From the NCBI GenBank assembly GCA_902761535.1, contig CACWKS010000002.1, forward strand, positions 206,418 to 270,417: a DNA stretch of 64,000 nt, read 5' to 3'. Numbering within the stretch: the stretch's first letter is position 1; every line of letters begins with the position of its first letter. The notes beneath the pieces are model-generated. The model ran no database searches and had not been told where the DNA came from. It was given only the letters and a program-made list of their open reading frames with translations. The position numbers and the translations under genes are program-made. Shown one piece after another: positions 52,875 through 62,597 of the stretch. The stretch comes from an uncultured Pseudomonadota bacterium. GTDB lineage: Bacteria; Pseudomonadota; Alphaproteobacteria; RF32; CAG-239.

Positions 52875-54614
52875 TTGACCGATTACAATGAATTGTTTCA
52901 TCAAGCCGTCAAATTTTACGACAATGGTAATTATACCGCTGCCGAAGATATTTTACGCTCTCTTGATGATGTTGCTCCGGATAATCCCCTTATACTCAAT
53001 ATGTTAGGTTTGATTGCTCAAACACAAGGTTTATATTCTCAAGCCTGCTCTTATTTTTCCGCCGCCTTGCGTCTTAATCCATCCTCTTGCGAATATTGCT
53101 ACAATTTAGCTTTCTCTCTCAAAAATTGCGGACAATATCAAGATGCTTTGCGTTATTATCAAAAAGTTTTATCTTTGCGCCCCGAAATCAAAGAAACTTA
53201 CAACGAAATTGCCTGCCTGTATCAATCTCTCGGACAAAACGATCTGGCTGTCGATTGGTGGAACAAAGCCCTGCAATTAGCTCCTGATTATGCTATTGCC
53301 GCCATCAATTTGGCCAACCACTTAAATGACCATGAAAAATTAGTCGCTTTGAGCCGACAATATCCTGACGAACCGCTTGTGTGGTATGATTTAGCTCAAA
53401 TTGAATATAAGCAAAATCAACTTAATGATGCCGAAATCCATATCAATCAAGCCTTACAATTATTTCCCGATGATATTGAGAATAACTATCTTGCCGGATT
53501 AATCTATGCTGCTTTGGGCAATCAAGCAAAATATTATGAGTATTTAACCAAGGCAGAACAGCTCGATGACAAGCACTATAATACCAAATTACGCTTAGCC
53601 GATTATTACAGTCGCTCAGGTCAGTTCACTGAAGCAGAACAGCGTTATAAACGTCTTATCGAACTGGATAAACATAATTTTGATGTTCATAATAACTATG
53701 CCGAAATGCTCTATCGCCAAAAACGCTTATCCGAAGCTTTGGAAGAATATCGAGCCGCCATTCTTATCAATCCTCAATCAGCCGCCGCCAATAATAACCT
53801 CGGTGCTATCTTAAAAGATACCGGTGATTATGATGAAGCTCTCGGTTTATTTTTCAATGCGCTGCACTATGCACCGGATATGGAAGAAATATCCCTTAAT
53901 TTAAGCGAAACTTTAGTCTTGTTGGCACGTAACGATAAAGAAAAAGCTCTTAAAATAGCCGCAAATTGGCTAAAGACCTATCCGAATAATATTTATGCCG
54001 AGCAAATCAATCATGCCTTAAAAGGAGAAAAAATTGCGAATAATAATCTTTATACTGAAAGCCTGTTTAACGCCTTTGCTGATAATTACGAATTGGTTAT
54101 GCAGAATTTGGGTTATTCAGCTCCGCTGGCTTTGGCAAAGTTTGCGGGAACTATGTCTGGGTGCATTGCGGATTTGGGTTGCGGGTCTGGGCTGGCTGGG
54201 CAAGCTGTTAAATCTGTTCAAAATAAAATTATAGGGGTAGACATATCCGCTAAAATGCTCGCCCTCGCCGCTGAAAAAAACATTTATTGCGAGTTGGTTA
54301 AATCCGATATCATCGAATTTCTTAAAACTCGACATGATTACGATTGGATTATGGCTGCTGATGTTTTATGTTATCTTGGTGATTTAAGCGAATTTACCAG
54401 CCTTTGTCGCGGCAAAAAACTAATCTTTTCCATCGAAGCCGACGAACACATCCAAGATTATCGATTGGATATTACTTCACGTTATAAACACAATCCGACT
54501 TATATCGAAAAACTCCTTAAAACCAACGGATTTACCGATATCAAATCACAAAAAATCACTCTTCGCCAAGAAGCATCTCTCCCCGTCGAAGCAGTTATTT
54601 TCATGGCGCAATAA
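52875..54614 (+). CDS. TPR protein fused to a C-terminal SAM-dependent methyltransferase
   Basis: This is a 579-residue protein starting at TTG 52875, with AGAAGGA upstream. Residues 1-375 are about ten TPR units (typical runs YDNGNYTAAEDILRSL, GLIYAALGNQAKYYEYL, NLGAILKDTGDYDEALGLF). Residues about 400-579 are a class I methyltransferase: motif I CIADLGCGSGLAG near 431, VDISAKMLALA, then WIMAADVLCYL. TPR-methyltransferase proteins occur in alphaproteobacteria; targets are generally unknown. Protein substrates held by the TPR arch are plausible. It stands convergent to the SUKH-like gene, with one base between the stops. Confidence 0.85.
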   Translation: MTDYNELFHQAVKFYDNGNYTAAEDILRSLDDVAPDNPLILNMLGLIAQTQGLYSQACSYFSAALRLNPSSCEYCYNLAFSLKNCGQYQDALRYYQKVLSLRPEIKETYNEIACLYQSLGQNDLAVDWWNKALQLAPDYAIAAINLANHLNDHEKLVALSRQYPDEPLVWYDLAQIEYKQNQLNDAEIHINQALQLFPDDIENNYLAGLIYAALGNQAKYYEYLTKAEQLDDKHYNTKLRLADYYSRSGQFTEAEQRYKRLIELDKHNFDVHNNYAEMLYRQKRLSEALEEYRAAILINPQSAAANNNLGAILKDTGDYDEALGLFFNALHYAPDMEEISLNLSETLVLLARNDKEKALKIAANWLKTYPNNIYAEQINHALKGEKIANNNLYTESLFNAFADNYELVMQNLGYSAPLALAKFAGTMSGCIADLGCGSGLAGQAVKSVQNKIIGVDISAKMLALAAEKNIYCELVKSDIIEFLKTRHDYDWIMAADVLCYLGDLSEFTSLCRGKKLIFSIEADEHIQDYRLDITSRYKHNPTYIEKLLKTNGFTDIKSQKITLRQEASLPVEAVIFMAQ

Positions 54615-54615
54615 A

Positions 54616-55023
54616 CTACAAATATTCACGCAAAAAATACTCTAAAGTATCTTGAAGAAAAGGAAAAATTTTTAATTGTTTATGAGTGATTTTATCAATA
54701 ATCAGATATGATTTTTTTTGCCAATCATAGATTAAATATTCCGTAAAATTATCACCTAAAAACAACTCATCTCTTGATGTAGTCCCAGCTATGGAATTTT
54801 CTTCAAAAATACCACGCACAAAACTATTCTTTTGACCTATTCCGAAAAGAGAAAGCGTGTCAGTCTGTATCCCATTAATCTTAGTTAAAAATTTTGCATA
54901 ATCTAAAGGTATATTAGCCACTCCGGCATTATACAATTTTTTTTGATATTGTTCAATTTCATTAAATGAAACACCGTAAGACTCAATTAATCCCTTATTT
55001 CTCAGTAAATCAAATATATTCAT
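54616..55023 (-). CDS. SMI1/KNR4 (SUKH)-like protein, possible immunity protein
   Basis: This 135-residue protein shows a pattern seen in SUKH/YrhA-type proteins: an N-terminal helix, then IPLDYAKFLTKINGIQTDTLSLFGIG (about 38-63; the P-x-DY-x2-FL-x3-NG core), followed by beta strands and a final helix. SUKH proteins are often immunity proteins to nuclease toxins. It lies 16 bases after the 951-residue gene with the LHH-like motif, on the same strand, which is the order of a toxin-immunity pair. The SUKH match is by eye. Confidence 0.65.
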   Translation of the reverse strand: MNIFDLLRNKGLIESYGVSFNEIEQYQKKLYNAGVANIPLDYAKFLTKINGIQTDTLSLFGIGQKNSFVRGIFEENSIAGTTSRDELFLGDNFTEYLIYDWQKKSYLIIDKITHKQLKIFPFLQDTLEYFLREYL

Positions 55024-55039
55024 TATTATTCTCCGCTTT

Positions 55040-57895
55040 TTAAGCCCTAGATTGACGTTTAGGATACATTTCTATAAATACAGATTTCTTATCATCTTTC
55101 CAAAAATCATAAGATGCTTGGCGTATATTACCATCTTTATCCATAATGGCACAACTGCATTCTCTCGGTCCTCCGTAATACACCACTTGTTCTCCTTCGT
55201 TTAATTTTACCGATGGTCTGGTAATAATCATCATACGTTTCATGCTTTTCCATTCTCTGTTTTTTAAAGTTAAATGACCATCCTTTTTTAAATAAAGATA
55301 GCAACACGGATTATCAAAGAAATGAAACGGATTATGCGAATGAACTTCCATATTGCCACCTTCATTATAATATGTGCGAGTATATGTATCATCATATTCA
55401 TAATCATATCGCTCTTTTTCAACATATCCTGCTTGACGAATATTAAGTGTTATAATTGTAGATTGTTCATTGGTTCCACCTTGGCGCAATGGTTCGGCAT
55501 GATGCAATGAACTTCTTAATCCGTAAATATTGGGCTTACCATAGTAATCATAAACAACAGGCATTCCATAATTTCGAGCATTTTTCCAAAACATATCTAT
55601 AGTATCATAATCTATACCATAACGTTGCAAATCTTTTGATACAAATTCCACTAATTGCTCATTACGAGCAAATGCTTTCCACTTTTTCTCACGAATAGAA
55701 CCATAAGCCTTAGATGATAATGCTTTCATCGAAATCTTATCTCCTCGCCTTTCTTCTTTAATTCGCTCAGCTAAATCTTCTGAAGATTTATCATCATATT
55801 GTGAGCTATGTTTCAAATTATACTTATCAAAAAAATAATTAACCAAAATATGTTGCAAATCCGTAGCGTTTAATTTTTGAGCAATCTCCGGAGGCATATG
55901 CAACTCAACAAAAGCCTGTTGCAACATTTTTATCGGCATTTTAACCCCATGTTTACCTAATGTTTCAAAAGCTTCATTTTCATGCAAATTATATTCACTT
56001 GGCTTAAAATCTCGACTGTAATCCGGTCGAAAATCTTGGTATTCTTGTGATAATTTACGATAGTAATGAGGATTTTTTTCAATATCTTCGGTTTCCGGAT
56101 TATAGCTAACTGCACCTATTTCACTGTAACTACCATCAAAACGAATACGTAAGGCATCATTAACATTGGGATCAATATGCCAATACTCTGACAACTCGGT
56201 CTTAAGACCATATAATTGGCGTAAATTATTTAAAGCACCTAAATCTTCCGGTCTGCCGTTATTTACAAACCACTCCATTGCTTTTTTATCTACTTCAAAC
56301 ACCATATCTTCACCGGCAGCAAATAATAACTGCTTAAATTTATTTATTTTTTTATCATCTTTAGTTTTGACAACCTCATTTGCCAAATCAATAAAAGCTT
56401 TTATTTTATTTCCCGGAGGATTTTCTCTCAACAAAGTTCGGATATATATCGCTTCATTTTTTCTGCGATTAATTTGTCTGGTAACATATGATTTTGTCGG
56501 AAAATTTTCTAGCTTTAATATATCCTCAATACTCAAATTATCTAAAGCATATTCAAAATCCTTATCACTTACCAATCTTCCTTTATAAGCCACTTGCAAC
56601 TCAGTTGCAATTTTCGGATATAAAGTTACAGTTTCTTCCAATGGTAAATGTTTCATACATGCTTTATAAAAGAGTCTATGATTAAAATCATCTGAAGATA
56701 TTTCTTTTTTATCAAAAATCATATTATAAACTTCCAACGCTCTGCTGCATGCAACCTCATTATCTTCCTTTTTTAAATATTCAATAAGGTAGGGGGATAC
56801 TTTTTCTTTATTATCCAATTTTCCTAAACATTTTTTAGCAAAATCAAAATCCGGATAACATATACATAACATAGCGACAAGTTTACTTTTGGAAAAATTT
56901 TCTAATGCCATAATTTTTTTTATATCTTCTTTAGTAAGTTTTTTTTCTAACTCAAGTATAAGGTAATGATCTACGACATTTAATCTATTATATTTAAAAT
57001 TATAACTTACATTGTTGCGTAAATATAAAATAGCATCTATATTTCCCTCAAAAGCCTTTTTGTTTTTTTCCATAACATCAGCATAATCATTCCTGTGCAT
57101 ATCTGATAATGATTCTCTGATAAGATACAATTCATGATTATTAATCTCATGAAGAAACATATCTGCAAATGCAAACCATCTTTTTTTTGCATATTTTTTA
57201 ACATTTTTTATCAGCTCAGGAGAATAATCTTGCTTTGCAATATATTGAACCATTCTTGAGAATGGTAATTCTAATCTACCACATTGTTTGTCAAAAAGTA
57301 ACAAGCTTTCAATAGAAGGATCTGAAACCAATAATTGAGCCCAAAAATCCACATATCCACACTTAATATAATAACTTCTCTTAAAAAAATCATTAACCTC
57401 TTGTGTTCGATTCTTGTTCCATAAATCTAACATTATTTTATCAATCTTATCATCAGCATTATAATCATTTACTGCTGTACGTAAATAATACAAAAAATCA
57501 GCTGTATCTTGAGGAGTATTCATCATCCAATCTTTTTTATGGCTCTGTAATAACTTTGCCACATCAGTCTTATCAGCGACACATTTCTTAAACTTATCTA
57601 CAAATTCTGATTTATCGGCATATCTTAAATTACCACGCTTAACGACCAATACCCTATATAAACCATAATATACAGGTATATTCTCCAAAAGATAATTAAG
57701 ATGATTTTCTGAAACATTCAAATTGGTTAAACAATCACCGATATATTTAAAATCAGATCCATCTAAATACCTTGTTTTTTCATATATTTTTTGTATTGTT
57801 TCTTTACTTATATTAGAACTTAATAAATCAGCTATAAATTTCAAATATGCATCAAAATCATCGTTTATAGCAGGAAAAACTATTTCATCAGCCAT
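55040..57895 (-). CDS. Large protein with C-terminal LHH/HNH-like motif, possible nuclease toxin
   Basis: This is a 951-residue protein from ATG 57895 (AGAGG seven bases upstream). It is AT-rich, mostly helical and charged, without signal peptide or membrane helix. No known domain is recognised in residues 1-780. Near the C terminus SLHHAEPLRQGGTNEQS (His798-His799, GGTN 806-809) matches the core of LHH/HNH-type nucleases, and HSHNPFH (852-858) supplies further histidines. An extra about 95 residues follow. It is directly upstream of a SUKH-like gene. The nuclease reading is an inference from a short motif; a structural role cannot be excluded. Confidence 0.6.
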   Translation of the reverse strand: MADEIVFPAINDDFDAYLKFIADLLSSNISKETIQKIYEKTRYLDGSDFKYIGDCLTNLNVSENHLNYLLENIPVYYGLYRVLVVKRGNLRYADKSEFVDKFKKCVADKTDVAKLLQSHKKDWMMNTPQDTADFLYYLRTAVNDYNADDKIDKIMLDLWNKNRTQEVNDFFKRSYYIKCGYVDFWAQLLVSDPSIESLLLFDKQCGRLELPFSRMVQYIAKQDYSPELIKNVKKYAKKRWFAFADMFLHEINNHELYLIRESLSDMHRNDYADVMEKNKKAFEGNIDAILYLRNNVSYNFKYNRLNVVDHYLILELEKKLTKEDIKKIMALENFSKSKLVAMLCICYPDFDFAKKCLGKLDNKEKVSPYLIEYLKKEDNEVACSRALEVYNMIFDKKEISSDDFNHRLFYKACMKHLPLEETVTLYPKIATELQVAYKGRLVSDKDFEYALDNLSIEDILKLENFPTKSYVTRQINRRKNEAIYIRTLLRENPPGNKIKAFIDLANEVVKTKDDKKINKFKQLLFAAGEDMVFEVDKKAMEWFVNNGRPEDLGALNNLRQLYGLKTELSEYWHIDPNVNDALRIRFDGSYSEIGAVSYNPETEDIEKNPHYYRKLSQEYQDFRPDYSRDFKPSEYNLHENEAFETLGKHGVKMPIKMLQQAFVELHMPPEIAQKLNATDLQHILVNYFFDKYNLKHSSQYDDKSSEDLAERIKEERRGDKISMKALSSKAYGSIREKKWKAFARNEQLVEFVSKDLQRYGIDYDTIDMFWKNARNYGMPVVYDYYGKPNIYGLRSSLHHAEPLRQGGTNEQSTIITLNIRQAGYVEKERYDYEYDDTYTRTYYNEGGNMEVHSHNPFHFFDNPCCYLYLKKDGHLTLKNREWKSMKRMMIITRPSVKLNEGEQVVYYGGPRECSCAIMDKDGNIRQASYDFWKDDKKSVFIEMYPKRQSRA

Positions 57896-58003
57896 AACTA
57901 ACCTCTTAAGAAACCAAAACAACTAATATATTTTACCATCAAATTCATTAAAATACAGTTTATATTCTAACACAAATCTTATATTTTGTCTACGTTTTTT
58001 CAA

Positions 58004-58033
58004 TAAAAAAGGAGAGAAATCAATCTTCTCTCC
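58004..58033 (-). terminator. Terminator after rplS
   Basis: GGAGAGAA (58011-58018) pairs with TTCTCTCC (58026-58033). The A run at 58005-58010 gives the minus-strand T tract. Confidence 0.88.
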
Positions 58034-58057
58034 TTTAAGTTTTTTTTGCCAAAAAGC

Positions 58058-58462
58058 TTATTCGCCTTTGTTTTCTTCCTGAGTGTTGGCAGCTTTAACC
58101 GATGCATTCAAATCATCGGCAATACGAGCCGAACGTCCGCGCAAAGCACGCAAGAAATACAATTTTGCACGGCGAACCTTACCGATACGAGCAACCTCAA
58201 TCTTGGCTACATTGGGAGAATACAAAGGAAATACTCTCTCAACGCCCTCGCCGAACGAAATCTTACGCACGGTAAACGACGAATTTAAGCCGTCATTTTT
58301 ACGAGCAATGCAAACACCCTCATAAACTTGGATACGCTCTCTGTCACCTTCTTTAACCTTGGTGTGAACTTTTAAAGTATCACCGGGCTTAAAGTTGGGC
58401 AGATTTTTGCCTTCCATCAGCTTTGCCATCTGCTCTTTTTCCATATTTTCGATAATATTCAT
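58058..58462 (-). CDS. rplS: 50S ribosomal protein L19
   Basis: This 134-residue protein lies at the 30S-50S interface. [32 protein letters not shown] and [22 protein letters not shown] are diagnostic; the late [18 protein letters not shown] is the conserved basic segment. It is the last gene of ffh-rpsP-rimM-trmD-rplS and is followed by a terminator. AAGGG precedes the ATG. Confidence 0.97.
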   Translation of the reverse strand: MNIIENMEKEQMAKLMEGKNLPNFKPGDTLKVHTKVKEGDRERIQVYEGVCIARKNDGLNSSFTVRKISFGEGVERVFPLYSPNVAKIEVARIGKVRRAKLYFLRALRGRSARIADDLNASVKAANTQEENKGE

Positions 58463-58511
58463 AGTTTTACCCTTCTCAAATTATCTGTTGTGTTAGCTCT
58501 TACACTAAAAT

Positions 58512-59195
58512 TTATTTAAGTGCAAGATATTTTTTCCATAAATCAGGTCTGCGTTGTTCGGTTATAATTTCTGATTGAGTTTTACGCCAATCCTTAATTT
58601 TCTGATGATGCCCTGAAATAAGAACTTCCGGTATTTGCCGTCCTCTCCACTCTTGCGGTCTGGTATATTGCGGATACTCCAATAATCCGCCTTCAAAACT
58701 TTCATCTTGAACAGATTCGGCATTTCCCAACACATCCGGCAACAAACGAATTATCGCATCAAGCATAATCATTGCCGCCTGTTCTCCACCGGTTAAAATA
58801 TAATCGCCGATTGATATATCTTCAGCACCATATTCTTCCAGCACTCTCTCATCTATTCCCTCAAAACGTGAGCATATTATATTAAGCTCTTTCTCTTGAG
58901 CTAATTGATGAGCCGTATGTTGAGTAAACGGTTTTCCGCGTGGCGACATATTGATAATCTTGCCGCTTTTATAGTTTTGAGCCAAAGCCTCGCCCAAAAC
59001 ATCTGCTCGCATTACCATTCCAGCCCCGCCGCCGGACGGTGTATCATCAACCGAACCGTATTTATCAAAGGCATAATCGCGGATATTTACCACATCCAAA
59101 CTCCATTTGCCTTCGGCTAAAGCCTTACCGGTCAGTGAAACACCCAAAAAACCGGGGAAAATTTCCGGCAGAATTGTAAAAACCTTTACTCGCAT
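58512..59195 (-). CDS. trmD: tRNA (guanine(37)-N1)-methyltransferase TrmD
   Basis: This is a 227-residue SPOUT methyltransferase that makes m1G37 to prevent frameshifts. FTILPEIFPGFLGVSL, DDTPSGGGAGMVMRADVL, CSRFEGIDERVL and ISIGDYILTGGEQAAM (trefoil-knot SAM site) are canonical. It overlaps rimM by ten bases. Length is normal. Confidence 0.97.
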   Translation of the reverse strand: MRVKVFTILPEIFPGFLGVSLTGKALAEGKWSLDVVNIRDYAFDKYGSVDDTPSGGGAGMVMRADVLGEALAQNYKSGKIINMSPRGKPFTQHTAHQLAQEKELNIICSRFEGIDERVLEEYGAEDISIGDYILTGGEQAAMIMLDAIIRLLPDVLGNAESVQDESFEGGLLEYPQYTRPQEWRGRQIPEVLISGHHQKIKDWRKTQSEIITEQRRPDLWKKYLALK

Positions 59196-59713
59196 AATTC
59201 GGCTTCCGCATCCTCATCTGATAACATCATCTTAATAATAATATAACCATCTTTAATATTTATGGTTGGAACAAAATCTTTGTTGAAAGGCAACATTTCC
59301 AAAGCACCCTCATTGGTTTTAACTTCCAAAATATCACCGGCACCGAAATTATAAAGAGCATTGACCCTGCCTACCGCCTCTCTTTCAAGATTACGAACTT
59401 CCAGTCCTATCAAATCGGTATGATAAAACTCCTCATCTTCCAACTTCGGTAGTTTATCACGTTCGATATATAAACCTGTTCCCACAAAAGTTTCGGCAGT
59501 ATTACGGTCTTCCACTCCTTTAATTTTAGCACGTAACAAATCTTTTGAATGACCTACGATTTTTATATCCAAGGTTTTATCACCTTGTTCGTTGCTCAAT
59601 GCACCATAAGCAGTCAAATGCTTTTCTTCATCACAAAAACATTTTATTTTGACTTCGCCTCTGATGCCGTGAACCCCGACAATCGCACCCAAACAAACTT
59701 TGTTCTTTTCCAT
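59186..59713 (-). CDS. rimM: 16S rRNA processing protein RimM
   Basis: This 175-residue 30S assembly factor acts on the head domain and binds S19. The N-terminal beta-barrel starts LGAIVGVHGIRGEVKIKCF; the C-terminal PRC barrel shows EEFYHTDLIGLEV and LEMLPFNKDFVPTINI. It lies between rpsP and trmD, the canonical order, and overlaps trmD. Confidence 0.95.
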   Translation of the reverse strand: MEKNKVCLGAIVGVHGIRGEVKIKCFCDEEKHLTAYGALSNEQGDKTLDIKIVGHSKDLLRAKIKGVEDRNTAETFVGTGLYIERDKLPKLEDEEFYHTDLIGLEVRNLEREAVGRVNALYNFGAGDILEVKTNEGALEMLPFNKDFVPTINIKDGYIIIKMMLSDEDAEAELCE

Positions 59714-59738
59714 TTTTTACCTAACGCATTCCTGAAAT

Positions 59739-60164
59739 TTAAGCCTCAGCACTTGCTTCTTCAGCAGGAGTTTCAGAAGCAGCCTTAGCTTCGGCTTCAG
59801 CTTGAGCTTTAGCCTCGGCGGCAGCTTTAGCTTTTTCTTCTTTTTCTTTAATGCGCTCTAAGGCTTTGGCCTTCATAGCAGATTTCTTAGGTTGTGCCGG
59901 AATTGTCGGAGCTTTAACCAAACCCAGATTGGACAACAATTTTTCCAATCTTTCGGTAGGTTGAGCACCTTGTGACAACCAATATTTAACCCTCTCTTCG
60001 TTTATAGTAAAACGTTGAGCATTATCTTGTGGCAACATCGGATTGTAAGAACCCAATCTTTCTATAAATCTTCCGTCGCGAGGAGCTCTGCTGTCGGCAG
60101 CAACTACCTTATAAAACGGACGTTTTTTCGAACCGCCGCGAGATAATCTGATATGTACTGACAT
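59739..60164 (-). CDS. rpsP: 30S ribosomal protein S16
   Basis: This is a 141-residue protein. The core (1-80) [42 protein letters not shown] is textbook S16. A long Ala/Lys/Glu-rich C-terminal extension (about 95-141, [12 protein letters not shown]) is common in alphaproteobacteria and probably helical. First ribosomal gene after ffh. Confidence 0.97.
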   Translation of the reverse strand: MSVHIRLSRGGSKKRPFYKVVAADSRAPRDGRFIERLGSYNPMLPQDNAQRFTINEERVKYWLSQGAQPTERLEKLLSNLGLVKAPTIPAQPKKSAMKAKALERIKEKEEKAKAAAEAKAQAEAEAKAASETPAEEASAEA

Positions 60165-60209
60165 TTATTCATTTTCCTTTCGTTACATTTTTAAGTTATA
60201 GCAATTTCC

Positions 60210-61598
60210 TTAAAAAGGAAATTTACCGCCCATTCCTCCGAACGGATTACCGAACGGAGATTTTTTTAACATGGCAGAACCCAGCAGTTTTGTCATACCG
60301 CCGAACTTGCCCATTTGCTTCATCATGGTCGCCATCTGCTCATAAGATTTGAGCAACTTGTTGACCTCATGAACTTCCACTCCGGCCCCGGCAGCAATTC
60401 TCTTCTTGCGTGAGGCCTTTATGATATCGGGATTTTTTCTTTCTTTGGGTGTCATCGAAAGAATAATCGCCTCTTGTTTTTTAATAATTTTATCACCGCC
60501 CGCAGCCTCAACTGCAGCCGTGAACTTTCCCATTCCCGGCAACATTCCCATAATGCCGCCTATGGAACCCAATTTTTGAATTTGTTTAAACTGTGCCAAC
60601 ATATCTTCCAAGGTAAACGAACCTTTCATCATCTTAGCAGCTAACTTTTCGGTCTCTTCCTTATCAATATTTTCCATGGTTTTTTCAACCAATGAAACAA
60701 CATCGCCCTGCCCTAAGATACGTCCGGCCAATCTGTCAGCATGAAATTCTTCCAACTCGTCTAATTTTTCGCCCAAGCCTAAAAATTTAATCGGAACTTG
60801 TGCTACCATTTTCATTGATAATGCGGCACCAGCACGTGATGAACCATCAATGCGCGTCAATACAAGTCCGGTAATACCGATTTGTTCATTAAATTCTTTG
60901 GCTACTGTGCAGGCATCTTGCCCGATCATCGCATCGGCACAAAGCAAAACCTCAATCGGATTAGCGATTTTTTTAACCAGTTTAACTTCATCCATCAAAG
61001 GCTGATCAATATGTAAACGACCGGCCGAATCAAGAATAATCACATCAAAACCGCCCTTTTTGGCATAATCCAAAGCCCGCTTGGTAATTGTTTCGGGTTT
61101 TTCCCCTTCTACAATCGGTAAACTGTAACCGCCGATTTGTTTAGCCAATTGTTCCAATTGCAATTGCGCTGCCGGACGATAAATATCCAAAGATGCCAAT
61201 AAAACTTTTTTACGTTGTTTATCAGCCAAACGTTTTGCTATTTTAGCTGAAGTAGTGGTTTTACCCGAACCTTGTAATCCCACCATCAATATCACTGCCG
61301 GTGCCGGAGCATTAAGATTAAGCTGTTCATTTTCCGATGAGAGCAATTTTAACAACTCATCATGAACAATTTTTATCACCATCTGCCCCGGTTGGATGGA
61401 ACGGACAATTTTCTCGCCTTTAGCTTGTTCTTTAACTTGAGCAATAAAATCTTTCACTACCGGCAACGAAACATCTGCCTCCAGCAAGGCAATACGAATT
61501 TCGCGCATGGTTGCATCAATATCTGCCTCACTCAACACGCCGCGCGAGGTGATTTTATTAAAAATCGATGTTAATTTGTCGCTCAAACTCTCAAACAA
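60210..61598 (-). CDS. ffh: Signal recognition particle protein Ffh
   Basis: This 462-residue SRP GTPase, with 4.5S RNA, targets nascent membrane proteins. The NG domain shows G1 GLQGSGKTT, DIYRPAAQLQL, G3 DSAGR and the closing loop TRIDGSSRAG (most homologues have TKLDGDARGG, so it is slightly divergent). The M domain is Met-rich with GMLPGMGK and a C-terminal GNPFGGMGGKFPF. It starts at TTG 61598, with AAAGG upstream; the TTG is inferred because the N terminus MFESLSDKL then aligns. A structured leader lies upstream. Confidence 0.96.
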   Translation of the reverse strand: MFESLSDKLTSIFNKITSRGVLSEADIDATMREIRIALLEADVSLPVVKDFIAQVKEQAKGEKIVRSIQPGQMVIKIVHDELLKLLSSENEQLNLNAPAPAVILMVGLQGSGKTTTSAKIAKRLADKQRKKVLLASLDIYRPAAQLQLEQLAKQIGGYSLPIVEGEKPETITKRALDYAKKGGFDVIILDSAGRLHIDQPLMDEVKLVKKIANPIEVLLCADAMIGQDACTVAKEFNEQIGITGLVLTRIDGSSRAGAALSMKMVAQVPIKFLGLGEKLDELEEFHADRLAGRILGQGDVVSLVEKTMENIDKEETEKLAAKMMKGSFTLEDMLAQFKQIQKLGSIGGIMGMLPGMGKFTAAVEAAGGDKIIKKQEAIILSMTPKERKNPDIIKASRKKRIAAGAGVEVHEVNKLLKSYEQMATMMKQMGKFGGMTKLLGSAMLKKSPFGNPFGGMGGKFPF

Positions 61599-61629
61599 TG
61601 TTACTGACCTTTGTTATATATACAAACAA

Positions 61630-61680
61630 CTACACGCCAGTGTGCGAACCCTCGCTGACTGGCGGCACTCCGTAGAGTGA
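61630..61680 (-). ncRNA. Candidate ffh leader RNA element
   Basis: On the minus strand upstream of ffh, hairpin CACTC..GAGTG (61679-61666) is followed by a second hairpin, CGCCAGT (61664-61658) / ACTGGCG (61641-61635), with a GGGTTCG-containing loop. It is GC-rich within AT-rich flanks and about 30-80 bases before the ffh start. Conserved structured elements upstream of ffh have been described in alphaproteobacteria, but I cannot confirm membership. Confidence 0.5.
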
Positions 61681-61761
61681 TAAATTTTCTCTTGATTTAA
61701 TTCGAAAATTTATTGCGTTTATAAAACCTTTTTTTCAACCTGTCAAGCATTTTTATTATCC

Positions 61762-61790
61762 TTGACAAATTTAATCAAAGCTGTTACTTG
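61762..61790 (+). promoter_or_regulatory. Candidate promoter for the TrpF-like orphan gene
   Basis: TTGACA (61762-61767) and TACTTG (61785-61790), 17-base spacer. The start codon follows 33 bases later through an A/T-only leader without a ribosome site. Confidence 0.4.
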
Positions 61791-61823
61791 TCGAGACAAT
61801 ATTAATTTTTAATTTTTATAATT

Positions 61824-62597
61824 ATGGAAATACCAAAAATTACGATTTCAGGTGCTAATGAGCATACTGATATTAAAGGTCTTATTGCGTTAATTCGCAA
61901 ATATTACCATTCCTCAGGAATTGAGATTGAACTCGGAATTCAAGTATCGCCTAACAAAGCTTCTTACAATTCCGATCGTTACCAATGGCTTATGGAGTTA
62001 CATAAGCAAGCTTTCTATACTAACCACACTCCGATTCGCGTGTCTCTCCATGTCAACCCCGGTTGGGTTGAACAGATTTGTGCCGGTATTTTTCCGCTTG
62101 AACTTATCAATCTTATAGGATTTTACGACAACGGCGGAGGATTGGATGTGGAACGTATTCAGCTTAATTTTCTTATCGGGCGCGAGCAAGCTCCCGATAT
62201 GGATAAATTGTATTGGGTAATCAATAGCTTCAACTCTCGTCGGTTTATTTTGACCTACAACGAAGCCAATCGGGATTTCATCCGAAAGTATTACCAACGC
62301 TACGGAAATTGTTTTGACCTGTTGGTCGATGAATCCCATGGTGAAGGTAAAACTCCCGAAAAATGGGAACCGGTAATTTTCCCAGATGTATTTCAATCTT
62401 ATTCCGGCGGTCTTTCACCGGATAATATTGAAACAGCTCTGGATAGCATCTTTGCTGTCAATGAACCGGATGCCAGGATAGGGGTAGATGCTGAAGGAAA
62501 ACTCAAAGGTGATGATGGTCATTTGAGCCTTGAAAAAGCTGATGCTTTCGTGAAAAAAATCCAACAATGGAGTAACCGAAACAGTGACTGTAATTAA
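61824..62597 (+). CDS. TIM-barrel protein, phosphoribosylanthranilate-isomerase-like
   Basis: This is a 257-residue soluble protein. ITISGANEHTDIKGLIALIRKYY at the start, EIELGIQVSPNKA, PIRVSLHVNPGWVEQI and FDLLVDESHGEGKTPEKW fit a beta/alpha barrel in which strands carry the VxLH and DxSxGxG pattern of TrpF-like proteins. It is not a true TrpF in context (no trp genes) and may act on another sugar phosphate or be a regulator. Single-gene unit with its own terminator, which overlaps the stop codon. Confidence 0.65.
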   Translation: MEIPKITISGANEHTDIKGLIALIRKYYHSSGIEIELGIQVSPNKASYNSDRYQWLMELHKQAFYTNHTPIRVSLHVNPGWVEQICAGIFPLELINLIGFYDNGGGLDVERIQLNFLIGREQAPDMDKLYWVINSFNSRRFILTYNEANRDFIRKYYQRYGNCFDLLVDESHGEGKTPEKWEPVIFPDVFQSYSGGLSPDNIETALDSIFAVNEPDARIGVDAEGKLKGDDGHLSLEKADAFVKKIQQWSNRNSDCN

